Shown here piece by piece: positions 43,683 to 53,700 of a stretch of 64,000 nt of DNA. The notes under the pieces were generated by a model that saw nothing but the letters and a program-made list of their open reading frames with translations, was not told the DNA's origin and made no database searches. Each line of letters starts with the position of its first letter. The stretch's first letter is position 1. Source of the DNA: UBA4971 sp900019985 (GTDB lineage: Bacteria; Bacillota; SHA-98; UBA4971); the NCBI GenBank assembly GCA_050949175.1, contig JBMNFG010000009.1, forward strand, positions 372,001 through 436,000. The letters are read 5' to 3'. The position numbers and the translations under genes were made by a program.

Positions 43683-44177
43683 ATGGCCTGTGAGACGTGT
43701 ACATGCGTTGATGAAATCACTGAGGAACAAAAGGAGAAGATCAGGGAGATAATCGGTAGCTACAAAGGAAAACCGGGCGTCCTAATCCAGGTTCTCCATG
43801 AATGCCAGCAAGTTGTAGGTTATCTTCCCAGGGAAGTCCAGGCTATGATTGCTGAGGGATTGGATATTCCCCTCAGCGAGGTCTACAGTGTTGTAACGTT
43901 CTATGCATTGTTTTCCCTTAAGCCTAAGGGAAGAAACGTCATCAGTGTTTGTAAAGGGACAGCATGTTATGTCAAGGGTGCCGACGACATCATGGAAAAG
44001 CTTGAAGACGAGTTAGGGATCAAAGGCGAAGACACCACTGATGACAGGAGGTTTTCAGTGGAAGTTGTAAGGTGTATGGGTGCTTGCGGTCTTGGACCCG
44101 TGGTCAGAGTCAATGAGGACATATATGCAAGGGTCAAGCCGGACAGAATCATGGAAGTCCTTGACAAGTATGAGTGA
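43683..44177 (+). CDS. hndA: Hydrogenase NuoE-like [2Fe-2S] subunit
   Basis: 164 residues from ATG 43683, with AAGGAGG upstream; the frame is open back to 43590 through the promoter. It has the thioredoxin-like ferredoxin fold of NuoE/HndA/HydC. The four cluster cysteines are in SVCKGTACYVKGAD and VVRCMGACGLGPVV. The N-terminal helical part contains PGVLIQVLHECQQVVGYLPREVQ. It should pass electrons to or from the flavoprotein subunit encoded next. It is the first gene of the sigma-54-controlled operon. Confidence 0.9.
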   Translation: MACETCTCVDEITEEQKEKIREIIGSYKGKPGVLIQVLHECQQVVGYLPREVQAMIAEGLDIPLSEVYSVVTFYALFSLKPKGRNVISVCKGTACYVKGADDIMEKLEDELGIKGEDTTDDRRFSVEVVRCMGACGLGPVVRVNEDIYARVKPDRIMEVLDKYE

Positions 44178-44209
44178 TTGGTTGTTCCAGTATAAGGAGG
44201 CTTGGTAGC

Positions 44210-47200
44210 ATGGGTTCATACAGGGCACATGTCCTAGTTTGCGGCGGAGCAGCTTGTGCCTCGTCAGGATGCAAAGAAGTTGAACAGGCGCTTAATGATG
44301 AAATCGCCAAGCAAGGCCTCAGAGATGAAATTCGCGTTATCGTTACAGGATGCATGGGTCCTTGCGAATTAGGCCCTATTATCATTGTCTATCCGGAAGG
44401 GGTCTTGTACAAAAGCCTGAAGCCGGAAGATGCTCGTTTGATAGTCACCGAACACCTTCTTAAAGGAAGAATAGTTGACAACCTTCTCTATGTAGCCCCG
44501 GATACGCAGCAAAAAGTCCATTCGTATTCGGACATGGTCTTCTTCAACAGGCAAGTGCGGATTGCCCTTAGAAACACAGGCAAGATCGACCCTTTGAACA
44601 TAGAGGAGTACATAGCTGAAGACGGATACAGGGCGCTTGCTAAAGTCTTGACTGAGATGACTCCCGGAGACGTCATTGATGTCCTGAAACGTTCAGGCCT
44701 TCGAGGAAGGGGAGGAGCCGGGTTCCCCACCGGCTTGAAATGGGACTTTACCAGGCGGGCCAAGGGAGACCAAAAGTATGTGGTATGTAATGCTGACGAA
44801 GGCGACCCAGGCGCATTCATGGACAGAAGCATCATCGAAGGTGACCCCCACACGATAATCGAAGCAATGGCGATCGCAGGCTACACTGTCGGCGCAAATC
44901 AGGGATACGTCTATGTCAGAGCAGAATACCCGTTGGCAGTTGCCCACCTTAGCCACGCTATACAGCAGGCCAGGGAATACGGGCTGTTGGGTAAGGATAT
45001 CCTCGGCAAAGGTTTCGATTTCGACCTTGATATCAGGGTAGGAGCAGGAGCCTTCGTATGCGGAGAAGAGACTGCGCTCCTTGCTTCAGTGGAAGGAAGA
45101 CGCGGAGAGCCGAGACCAAGGCCGCCTTTCCCTGCTACTAAGGGATTGTTCGGCAAACCGACACTCCTCAATAACGTTGAGACTTACGCAAACATTCCTC
45201 CGATAATCCTCAACGGTCCTGAATGGTTTGCGGGCATCGGGACTGAGAAGAGCAAAGGCACGAAAGTGTTTGCTCTTGCAGGAAACATCAACAATACAGG
45301 CCTTGTGGAAGTCCCCATGGGAACACCTTTGGGAGATATCGTTTTCGATATCGGCGGAGGAATTCCAAACGGCAAGAAGTTTAAGGCAGCACAGACCGGA
45401 GGCCCTTCCGGCGGGTGTGTACCTGCGGAATTCCTTAACACACCGGTGGATTATGAGTCCTTGACGCAGCTTGGGACGATTATGGGCTCAGGCGGTCTTG
45501 TTGTCATGGACGAAGATACATGTATGGTAGACCTTGCCAGGTTCTTCTTAGAGTTTACACAGGATGAATCCTGCGGCAAGTGTGCTCCGTGCCGGATCGG
45601 TACAAAGAGGATGCTGGAGATCCTCACCAGGATCACCAGGGGAGAGGGACGTGAAGGAGATATCGAGCGTCTCATCAAACTGGGAACCTGGATAAAGGAG
45701 ACAGCCCTTTGCGGCTTAGGACAGACTGCCCCGTCTCCTGTTCTGACTACCATACGCTATTTCAGAGACGAATATGAAGCTCACATAAGGGACAAGAAAT
45801 GTCCTGCATCTGTCTGCGCTGCTTTGTTCGAGTCGCCTTGCCAGAACGCATGTCCTGCAGATGTCGATGTCCCGAGGTACATCAACCTCATCAAGCAGAA
45901 GAGATATCAAGAGGCTGTAAAGCTGATCAAAGAGAAAAACCCGTTCCCTGCGGTGTGCGGCCGGGTTTGCACCCATCCGTGTGAAGGCAAATGCAGGAGG
46001 GCTCAACTTGACGAAGCAGTTGCAATATGTCAGCTGAAGAGGGTTGCAGCCGACTATGAACTGGAGAATCCCATTCCTGTGGAGAAGCCGGAGGTTCAAA
46101 AAGGCACGAAGGTCGCGATTGTCGGTGCAGGCCCTGCAGGCCTTACTGCAGCTTACTACCTAGCTCAGCTGGGACATGACGTTACAGTATTTGAAGCCTT
46201 ACCGAAACCGGGCGGCATGTTACTTGTGGGAATCCCCGAATACAGGCTGCCTAAGGACATCCTGGAAGCAGAGATCAATTACATCGAGAGAATGGGAGTC
46301 AAGATACGGACAGGAGTTAAGGTAGGCAAGGATGTGACAGTCGATGACCTTAAGGCCGACGGGTACAAGGCAATCCTCATTACAGTCGGTGCCAATGTCA
46401 GCCAGAAAATGGGTGTTCCAGGCGAAGACCTGCACGGTGTAGTGGGTGCGGTTGAGTTTCTCGCCGATGTGAATCTAGGCAAGAATCCTGAGGTCGGCAA
46501 GAAGGTCGCAGTGATAGGAGGAGGAAATGCTGCTATAGACGCAGCCAGAACTGCTCTTCGACTGGGTGCGGAAGAGGTCCATATCATCTACAGACGTCAG
46601 CGTGAAGACATGCCTGCTGACAAAAGGGAAATAGAAGAAGCTGAACATGAAGGGATTAAGATACACTTCCTGACTGTACCCACTAAGATGATTGGCAAAG
46701 ACGGGAAACTCACCAGCATGGAGTGTGTCAGGATGTCCCTCGGAGAGTTCGACCGCACCGGGCGGAGACGTCCTGTTGAGATCGAAGGGTCCAACTTCAT
46801 TGTCGATGTGGACATGGTGATTCTGGCCATCAGTCAGAGGCCGGATATGTCAGTCTTGCCTGAGAGGTCGGGAGTGGAGACCACAAGGTGGTCTACGGTA
46901 GTTGTAGACCCACGGACTCTGGCCACAGGAGAACCTGGGGTATTCGCAGGCGGCGACTGTGTGCACGGGCCTGACACTGTAATCCAGGCAATAGCAGACG
47001 GTAGACGCGCCGCCATAGAAATCGATAAGTACCTTGGCGGGACCGGAGAGATTCCTGTCAGCCCTGACCTTGGTAGGGAGCTGGTAGGTGAAATCCATGA
47101 GGAGCATATGCCAAGGCAACATCCAGGTGTGCTACCCGTTGAGCGGAGATACGGCAACTTTGACGAAGTTGTCGACAAGTTTACCGAGGCTGAAGCAATT

Positions 47201-47242
47201 TTTGAGGCTTCGCGCTGTCTCCGGTGCGACGTGAAGGACTAA
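44210..47242 (+). CDS. Hydrogenase flavoprotein subunit: NuoF/HydB fused to GltD/NfnB-like oxidoreductase
   Basis: 1010 residues from ATG 44210 after TATAAGGAGG. Order of parts: a [2Fe-2S] thioredoxin-like domain (Cys in VCGGAACASSGC and GCMGPCELGP, 1-115); the NuoF core with NADH- and FMN-binding motifs (LRGRGGAGFPTGLKW, CNADEGDPGAFMDR, GAGAFVCGEETALLAS); and a [4Fe-4S] site DESCGKCAPCRIGT (about 465). From about 540 comes a GltD-type module: cysteines CQNACPADVDVPRYI and CGRVCTHPCEGKCRR, FAD site VAIVGAGPAGLTAAYYLA, NAD(P) site VAVIGGGNAAIDAARTALR and a second FAD motif GVFAGGDCVHGPDTVIQAI. The usual C-terminal ferredoxin domain of HydB is replaced by this module. It probably links H2 turnover to NADH, ferredoxin and perhaps NADPH. 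Confidence 0.88.
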   Translation: MGSYRAHVLVCGGAACASSGCKEVEQALNDEIAKQGLRDEIRVIVTGCMGPCELGPIIIVYPEGVLYKSLKPEDARLIVTEHLLKGRIVDNLLYVAPDTQQKVHSYSDMVFFNRQVRIALRNTGKIDPLNIEEYIAEDGYRALAKVLTEMTPGDVIDVLKRSGLRGRGGAGFPTGLKWDFTRRAKGDQKYVVCNADEGDPGAFMDRSIIEGDPHTIIEAMAIAGYTVGANQGYVYVRAEYPLAVAHLSHAIQQAREYGLLGKDILGKGFDFDLDIRVGAGAFVCGEETALLASVEGRRGEPRPRPPFPATKGLFGKPTLLNNVETYANIPPIILNGPEWFAGIGTEKSKGTKVFALAGNINNTGLVEVPMGTPLGDIVFDIGGGIPNGKKFKAAQTGGPSGGCVPAEFLNTPVDYESLTQLGTIMGSGGLVVMDEDTCMVDLARFFLEFTQDESCGKCAPCRIGTKRMLEILTRITRGEGREGDIERLIKLGTWIKETALCGLGQTAPSPVLTTIRYFRDEYEAHIRDKKCPASVCAALFESPCQNACPADVDVPRYINLIKQKRYQEAVKLIKEKNPFPAVCGRVCTHPCEGKCRRAQLDEAVAICQLKRVAADYELENPIPVEKPEVQKGTKVAIVGAGPAGLTAAYYLAQLGHDVTVFEALPKPGGMLLVGIPEYRLPKDILEAEINYIERMGVKIRTGVKVGKDVTVDDLKADGYKAILITVGANVSQKMGVPGEDLHGVVGAVEFLADVNLGKNPEVGKKVAVIGGGNAAIDAARTALRLGAEEVHIIYRRQREDMPADKREIEEAEHEGIKIHFLTVPTKMIGKDGKLTSMECVRMSLGEFDRTGRRRPVEIEGSNFIVDVDMVILAISQRPDMSVLPERSGVETTRWSTVVVDPRTLATGEPGVFAGGDCVHGPDTVIQAIADGRRAAIEIDKYLGGTGEIPVSPDLGRELVGEIHEEHMPRQHPGVLPVERRYGNFDEVVDKFTEAEAIFEASRCLRCDVKD

Positions 47243-47262
47243 AGAATGGAGCGTGAACCAGG

Positions 47263-48987
47263 ATGGATATGCTTACTGTAACTATAGATGGTATTAAGGT
47301 TCAAGTGCCCGCAGGGTCAACGATTCTAGATGCGGCGCAAAAGGCCGGGGTAGACATACCTACTCTGTGTTACTTGAAAGATATCAATGTTGTGGGAGTC
47401 TGCCGTGTATGTGTAGTTGAGGTCGAAGGTGCCAAGTCCCTGCAGGCCGCGTGTGTTACTCCTGCATCCGACGGGATGGTGGTCCGGGCGAATACGCCTG
47501 CAGTGCGTGAAGCTCGAAAGACTGTTTTGGAGCTGATAATATCGAACCACCCGTACGAGTGCCTGACTTGTCAACGGTCAGGAAACTGCGAGCTTCAAGC
47601 TATGGCAGATAGGTTTAACATCAGAGGCATTGAATATGAAGGCGAAAAGAGCGAGTTTCCTCAGGACTACTCGAGCCCGTCAATTATCAGAGACCCCAAC
47701 AAGTGCATCCTCTGTAGACGGTGCGTAAGCGTTTGCCAGGAAGTCCAATCTGTCAACGCCCTTGCACCCAATGACAGAGGGTTCAACACAGTGGTCGGGC
47801 CTGCGTTTGAAGACCCGATCATGCAGGCTGTTTGCACCAATTGCGGCCAGTGTGTTCTTGTATGTCCTGTGGGGGCTCTCGTTGAACGCGATGCAACAGA
47901 AGATGTCTGGGCTGTCTTGGCTGATCCTACTAAGCACGTAGTTGTTCAGACTGCTCCTGCAGTCAGGGCAAGTATCGGAGAAGAGCTGGGTATGCCGGCC
48001 GGTTCCAGGGTCACAGGGCAAATGGTTGCAGCTCTCAGAAGGCTTGGGTTTGACAAAGTCTTCGACACAGACTTTGCAGCAGACCTCACGATTATGGAGG
48101 AAGGGCATGAGTTTTTGGAGAGGCTCAACACCGGAGGCGTGTTACCTCTTATTACCTCATGCAGCCCGGGCTGGATCAAGTTCATTGAGCACTTCTTCCC
48201 TGAGTTGCTGCCACATGTGTCAACATGCAAGTCTCCTCAGCAGATGTTCGGTGCTCTTGCCAAGACTTACTATGCTGAGAAGGCAGGCATAGATCCCAAG
48301 GATATAGTCGTCGTTTCCATAATGCCGTGTACAGCTAAGAAGTTCGAGGCCCAGAGGCCTGAAATGACGTCAAGCGGGTATCCTGATGTAGACATCGTCC
48401 TGACCACAAGAGAGCTTGGGAGGATGATACGGGAGGCAGGCATCGACTTCCAGTCCCTTCCTTCTGAAGAGTTCGATGACCCCCTTGGAATATCTACCGG
48501 AGCAGGGGTTATCTTCGGCGCGTCAGGCGGTGTAATGGAAGCTGCTCTCAGGACCGTGTACGAAGTGGTCACCGACAGGGAGCTGGAGAATATCGATTTT
48601 GAGGATGTAAGGGGTATTGAAGGCTGCAAGGAAGCCCAGGTAGATATCGATGGCACTGTTGTCAAAGTGGCAGTGACCAACGGGCTGGCAAACGCAAGGA
48701 GGCTTCTGGAGCGCATTGTCAAAGGTGAAGCCGATTATCACTTCATCGAGATAATGGCATGCCCCGGCGGCTGCATAGGCGGAGGCGGGCAGCCGATACC
48801 TACTGATACGGAAACCAGATTAAAGAGGATCAGTGCAATATATGAGGAAGACAAGGACATGCCGCTTCGCAAGTCTCACCTGAATCCCTGTGTGCAGCAG
48901 CTCTACAAAGAGTTCCTTGGGAAGCCTTTAGGTGAGAAATCCCATGAACTCCTTCACACTCACTATACACCCAGATCCAGGGTATAG
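47263..48987 (+). CDS. hndD: [FeFe]-hydrogenase catalytic subunit
   Basis: 574 residues from ATG 47263. The N-terminal [2Fe-2S] domain (CYLKDINVVGVCRVC) is followed by a His-ligated [4Fe-4S] site HPYECLTCQRSGNCELQ and two [4Fe-4S] ferredoxin motifs (CILCRRCVSVCQ, CTNCGQCVLVCP). The H-cluster domain has L1 TSCSPGWIKF (about 297), L2 MPCTAKKFE (about 353) and L3 MACPGGCIGGGGQP (about 498), and a small-subunit-like tail. L1 reads TSCS rather than TSCC. The chain is that of group A multimeric enzymes such as HndD/HydA. It makes or consumes H2 in the cytoplasm together with the two upstream subunits. Confidence 0.93.
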   Translation: MDMLTVTIDGIKVQVPAGSTILDAAQKAGVDIPTLCYLKDINVVGVCRVCVVEVEGAKSLQAACVTPASDGMVVRANTPAVREARKTVLELIISNHPYECLTCQRSGNCELQAMADRFNIRGIEYEGEKSEFPQDYSSPSIIRDPNKCILCRRCVSVCQEVQSVNALAPNDRGFNTVVGPAFEDPIMQAVCTNCGQCVLVCPVGALVERDATEDVWAVLADPTKHVVVQTAPAVRASIGEELGMPAGSRVTGQMVAALRRLGFDKVFDTDFAADLTIMEEGHEFLERLNTGGVLPLITSCSPGWIKFIEHFFPELLPHVSTCKSPQQMFGALAKTYYAEKAGIDPKDIVVVSIMPCTAKKFEAQRPEMTSSGYPDVDIVLTTRELGRMIREAGIDFQSLPSEEFDDPLGISTGAGVIFGASGGVMEAALRTVYEVVTDRELENIDFEDVRGIEGCKEAQVDIDGTVVKVAVTNGLANARRLLERIVKGEADYHFIEIMACPGGCIGGGGQPIPTDTETRLKRISAIYEEDKDMPLRKSHLNPCVQQLYKEFLGKPLGEKSHELLHTHYTPRSRV

Positions 48988-49054
48988 TATTGAGCTTGCA
49001 GTGATTTACAAAGGGATCTAAATCAAGAGCAGCATAATACGGTAAATGAAGACA

Positions 49055-49092
49055 AGTCGGCGTCCGGTGAAACATCCTGGCGCTGACTTTTT
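49055..49092 (+). terminator. Intrinsic terminator of the hydrogenase operon
   Basis: AGTCGGCGTC (49055-49064) pairs with GGCGCTGACT (49079-49088) over 10 bp, including two G-U pairs, followed by five T's. It lies 68 bp after the hydrogenase stop. Confidence 0.75.
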
Positions 49093-49240
49093 CCTGTCCC
49101 TCTGTTAATCATTATCTGACACAAGGAGGAATGCCTCGATTTTTACTGAAAGTACTGTATAATCTATAGGCGTAACGGGTACGACAATGAGGATTCCGTA
49201 CCTAAATGAATGGGGCCACCCGGTGAAAGGGGGCATATCC

Positions 49241-50060
49241 GTGGGTTTTGCCACGTGTCTTAGGGATGCTCTGTCGAGACAGAGTACCGCCCGAAAGTGG
49301 ACAGGGTCAATGCTTGTTCTGGGTTTGTTTTTGGTCCTGTGTAGTGTTTTTGCAGGTTTGCCTATAGCCAGGTGCCTAGCTTATGAAGGGATTCCCGGTG
49401 ATGCGGTAGTCTTGGAGCTTACTCTGGAATCAGAGAAAACCCATAAGTATCAAGTTCTGATAAGTGAGACAGTGTATAGAGATGGCGAGAGAACGACAAA
49501 CCTCTACAGAGAGGATTTCAGAATAAAGGAGACTGCTGTTCCGGGCGATAAGATTCTAAGGACTGTTGTCTGCGTAGGAACTGTGACTCCGGTTGGTGAC
49601 CAAATCCTGAAGTTGGAGCCTTCAGGCTATTATACAACTGTGGACAAGTCAGGCCGAATCGTTGAGGTCAGGGAGCTTAAGCCTTGGGACGGACGGCGTT
49701 TTGAGACTATTTGGATGAGCCAGGTGCTTTTGCCTGATTATCCTGTTCGCCCCGGAGATGCCTGGACTGTAAACGATACCTTTTTCTCAATGACTACTTC
49801 ACAGGAAGACATACGAGAAACGGGCCTACCGTTACCTTGGAACTGAAGACTTAGGTTCGGTGGCTGCATATAAGATTGGATATGAAATCGTCGGTAAGAG
49901 CCAGGATGAACCGGAAGATTACACCTATGTTTCCACAGGCACTTTCTATTTGGCTTCAGGAGGCCTTGTGAAGCTGGAAGCATCTGAAATGGTGACCTTC
50001 GGCGGAGGTTCCGGGGATTCCAAGATCATTACCATGATACAGATAAATGCTGTTCAGTAG
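49241..50060 (+). CDS. Hypothetical exported protein, apparent frameshift
   Basis: Start GTG 49241, chosen for AAAGGGGG seven bases before it; an in-frame ATG at 49187 is an alternative. After a basic N-terminus there is a signal helix (GSMLVLGLFLVLCSVFAGL) and a beta-rich extracellular part (VVLELTLESEKTHKYQVLISE...). The frame ends at 49846. A sensible continuation (RAYRYLGTEDLGSVAAYKIGYEIVGKSQDEP... to ASEMVTFGGGSGDSKIITMIQIN) lies in the +1 frame to 50060. Deleting one A from GAAAC near 49821 joins them into about 272 residues. I do not recognise the family. Confidence 0.55.
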
Positions 50061-50168
50061 AAGGACAGCCGGAAGAGGATCCTGCTGAAAAGCTGATGTG
50101 TCTTACGATGCTCCCTTGGCATACACTGTTTGATGAAGGCATCACAGTTTTCGAAGGGGGTATCTCCT

Positions 50169-50333
50169 ATGATTCCATGTCCCAACTGCGGAGCGGAGAA
50201 TCCGGACGGAGCAGAACGTTGCGAGAACTGCAAGGAGCAGCTGGTGCCCATTGTACCGGGTAAGACCAGTGTAATAATACATGAGACTCCTAAGCTGCCG
50301 TTCATTAAGAGAGCCCCTTTTAAGAAGGGATAG
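50169..50333 (+). CDS. Mini zinc-ribbon protein
   Basis: 54 residues from ATG 50169, with AAGGGGGT upstream. It begins MIPCPNCGAENPDGAERCENCKEQL, a zinc ribbon with two CxxC knuckles (Cys 4, 7, 18, 21), followed by a short tail ending PFIKRAPFKKG without a membrane helix. Stand-alone ribbons of this kind are common in Clostridia. Function is unknown. Confidence 0.7.
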   Translation: MIPCPNCGAENPDGAERCENCKEQLVPIVPGKTSVIIHETPKLPFIKRAPFKKG

Positions 50334-50341
50334 GCCCTTTC

Positions 50342-50370
50342 TTGACCGGGCTCCGGCGCTATGCTAAACT
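50342..50370 (+). promoter_or_regulatory. Promoter of the T-box/ileS transcript
   Basis: TTGACC (50342-50347) and TAAACT (50365-50370), 17-bp spacer, at the start of the leader. Confidence 0.5.
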
Positions 50371-50384
50371 GAATGCGCTAGGGG

Positions 50385-50735
50385 AATACTAGAGGCATTA
50401 ATACTGCGAAAATGATACCGGCTAGAGACGATGACAGGGACGAGTAGGTTGTATCCCGGAGTGTCAGCGAACCGAGTAAGGTGTGAGTCGGGGCTCGGGA
50501 ACACTGAAAATCACCCTGGAGTAGCTACGCGAAATCCGGGAGCCGTCTTTTGGACAGTCAGGTGAGAGTAGACGTAGCCGGGTCCTCCCGATACAGGGGT
50601 ATGGCATTTTTAGCACAGCAGATTTTTTGTCTGGGTTTAACGTGCCTAGTGAGTGGGTTGCGAAGAGGCAGCCAATTTGGGTGGTACCGCGAGAGTTTAG
50701 TCTCCCGTCCCAACATGTGGGGCGGGAGATTTTGT
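50385..50735 (+). ncRNA. T-box leader of ileS
   Basis: A leader of about 350 bases precedes ileS. The T-box itself, TTTGGGTGGTACCGCG, is at 50676-50691. An early segment with GATGACAGGGACGAGTAGG and later AGCGAACCGAGTAAGG resembles the Stem I elements of T-box leaders. It ends in the terminator 50701-50733. It should read uncharged tRNA-Ile and allow ileS transcription. I could not fix the specifier codon with confidence. Confidence 0.88.
50701..50733 (+). terminator. T-box terminator hairpin
   Basis: TCTCCCGTCCC (50701-50711) pairs with GGGGCGGGAGA (50719-50729), one G-U pair, followed by TTTT. The competing antiterminator would use the T-box just upstream. Confidence 0.85.
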
Positions 50736-50775
50736 ATTTAGCAGACAGTGTTTTACAGTTCGAGGAGGATGCATC

Positions 50776-53700
50776 ATGTTCAGGAAAGTTGAGCCGGGAA
50801 CGAACATACCTCAGATGGAAGAAGGAATCCTGGAATTCTGGAAGGAAAACAACATTTTCGAGAAAACCCTGGAAAAGACGAAGGATGGGCAAAGGTTCGT
50901 ATTCTACGAAGGCCCGCCTACAGCAAACGCCACACCCCACCCGGGACATGTGCTTACTCGCGTGATGAAAGACCTTATTCCGAGGCACAGGACAATGTGC
51001 GGGTACCATGTGCCCAGGAAAGGCGGGTGGGATACCCACGGCCTTCCTGTCGAATTGGAGATAGAAAAGGAATTAGGAATAAGCGGTAAGCCACAGATAG
51101 AAGAGTACGGCGTTGAGAAATTCATTGAAAAATGCAAGGAAAGCGTATGGCGCTATAAGAGAGAGTGGGAGCGCATGACAGAACGCGTAGGCTTCTGGGT
51201 TGATTTGGAGAATGCCTACGTGACGTATGAGGACTACTACATTGAGTCTGTTTGGTGGGCTCTGAAGCAGATCTGGGAAAAAGGCCTTCTTTACAAGGGG
51301 CACAAAGTGGTTCCCTATTGTCCCAGGTGTGGAACGGCTTTGTCCAGCCATGAAGTTGCCCAGGGCTATCAGGAGGTTGAAGACCCGTCTGTTTACGTCT
51401 TATTCTCACTAAAGGATGAAGATGATACTGCATTTCTTGTATGGACGACGACTCCTTGGACCCTCCCGTCCAACGTGGCCTTGGCAGTCAATGAAGGTGC
51501 AGATTATGTCAAGATCAGAATGGCCAAGACAGGCTCGAACCTGATCCTTGCAAAAGAGCTCTTAGGTTCTGCCATTCCGGAAGATGAAGAATACGAAATC
51601 ATAGACGAGTTCAAAGGCAAGTCTCTTGTTGGAAAGGAGTATCAGCCTTTATTCAGGTATACTGAGCCTTCGAAGAAAGCCTGGTACGTGGTGGCTGAGG
51701 ACTTTGTCACCCTTTCAGACGGTACAGGCATAGTCCATATGGCACCTGCGTTCGGTGAAGACGACATGAATGCTGCGCTAAATCATGACTTGCCTGTGGT
51801 CCAGCTGGTGGATGAGGAAGGAAGGTTCACTGAGGAAGTATCTGATTGGAAGGGCATGCATGTCAAGGAAGCCGATCCTCTGATCATAGAACATCTGATG
51901 AACAGCGGACGCCTTTACAGGAGCGAGCAGTACAGCCACACGTATCCGTTCTGTTGGAGATGCGATACACCTCTCCTCTATTATGCCAGGACTTCGTGGT
52001 TCATTAGGACGACTGCAGTGAAGGACGCCTTGCTTCGCAACAATAATGCAGTCGCGTGGCACCCTGAGTATATCAGGGACGGACGCATGGGGAACTTCCT
52101 GGAAAACGTGATTGATTGGGCAGTCAGCAGGGAGCGTTACTGGGGTACGCCTCTCCCGATCTGGATATGTGATGATTGTGAATATACCCATTGCGTAGGC
52201 AGCATTAAAGAACTCAAAGAAATGGCTGTTGAGCTTCCTGAAAGGTTGGAGCTCCACAGGCCGTATATAGATAAGGCGCGTCTTTTGTGCCCTAAGTGCG
52301 GCGGCTCTATGACAAGGACCAAAGAGGTTATAGACGCATGGTTTGACTCAGGGTCCATGCCTTTTGCCCAGTGGCATTACCCTATGGAGAACGTTGATAC
52401 GTTCAAATGTAGTTTCCCTGCGGATTTCATAAGTGAGGCCATAGACCAGACCCGTGGATGGTTCTACACATTGCTTGTCATCTCAACTCTTCTTTTTGAC
52501 GAGCCTCCGTATAAGAACGTCCTTGTCCTGGGACACGTACTTGACGAACAAGGCTTGAAAATGAGCAAGAGCAAGGGGAATGTGGTGGATACGTGGGAGG
52601 TATTCAACACATACGGAGCCGACGCGTTCCGCTGGTATCTCTATACTGTCAATCCTCCCTGGAACCCAACGCGGTTTTACCTTGAAGCAATAAAAGAATC
52701 GCAGCGCAAGTTCTTGTCAACTCTATGGAATGTCTATTGTTTTTACGTCCTTTACGCAAATGTGGACAAGTTCGATCCTCGGGCCTATGAATTGCCGGTG
52801 GAAGAGAGATCAGTTCTGGATAAGTGGATAATCTCCAGGTTTAACAGTGTTGTAGATATGGTCCAGACTGAGCTTGAAGCCTACAGTATCACACCTGCAG
52901 CCAGGGCCATAGAGGAGTTCGTGGACGATTTGAGCAATTGGTACGTAAGACGTTCCAGGCGGCGTTACTGGGGCAAAGGAATGCCTCAAGATAAGGTCGC
53001 TGCGTATCTCACTCTCCACGAGATCCTGGTGGGGCTTTCAAAGTTGCTTGCCCCCTTTACTCCTTTCATCTCAGAGGAGATATACAGGAACCTTGTGGGA
53101 GAAAGAGTGGAAGGCGCCCCTGAAAGTGTTCACCTTTGCGACTACCCTGTCTGTAATGAGGAGCTAATCGATTCAGACTTAGAGCGGAGCATGGCAGTTG
53201 CGAGGAAGCTTGTGACGTTAGGCAGAGCTGCAAGGAACAAAGTCAATATTAAGATCAGACAGCCCCTCAGTGAGATGCTGATTGTCCTTTCTGACTCAGC
53301 TGACGAGTTGGCTGTGCGCACGTTGGCTCCCATTATCAAAGACGAGCTGAATATCAAGTCCGTTTCCATTGCACAGGATGCCGGCGAACTCATGGACTAC
53401 AGGATTAAGCCCAGGTTTGACCTTTTGGGGCCGAAGTACGGGAAGCTTATGAAAGACATTCAAGCAGGACTAGGGAGCTTGGATCAGAGAGAAGTTGTAT
53501 CTAAGCTTGAAAGCGAGGGAAGCGTCAAGGTTCCTTGTGGCGGGGAAACTGTTACTATCTACAAAGAAGAACTGGTTATTGAAACTTTTGAGCGGGAAGG
53601 CTTTGCTATCGAGAGCGAAGGAGGCATTACATGCGCTCTTAGAACCGCGCTCTCTCCTGAGCTCATTATGGAAGGCCTTGCCAGGGAAATGGTGAACAAA

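Noticed and set aside
49158..49163. TATAAT before the exported protein
   Set aside because: No acceptable -35 at 16-18 bp; left out as an unsupported promoter.
50464..51039. Minus-strand frame of 191 codons across the T-box and ileS start
   Set aside because: It covers a structured leader and the ileS coding start; no initiation signal and shadow-like composition.
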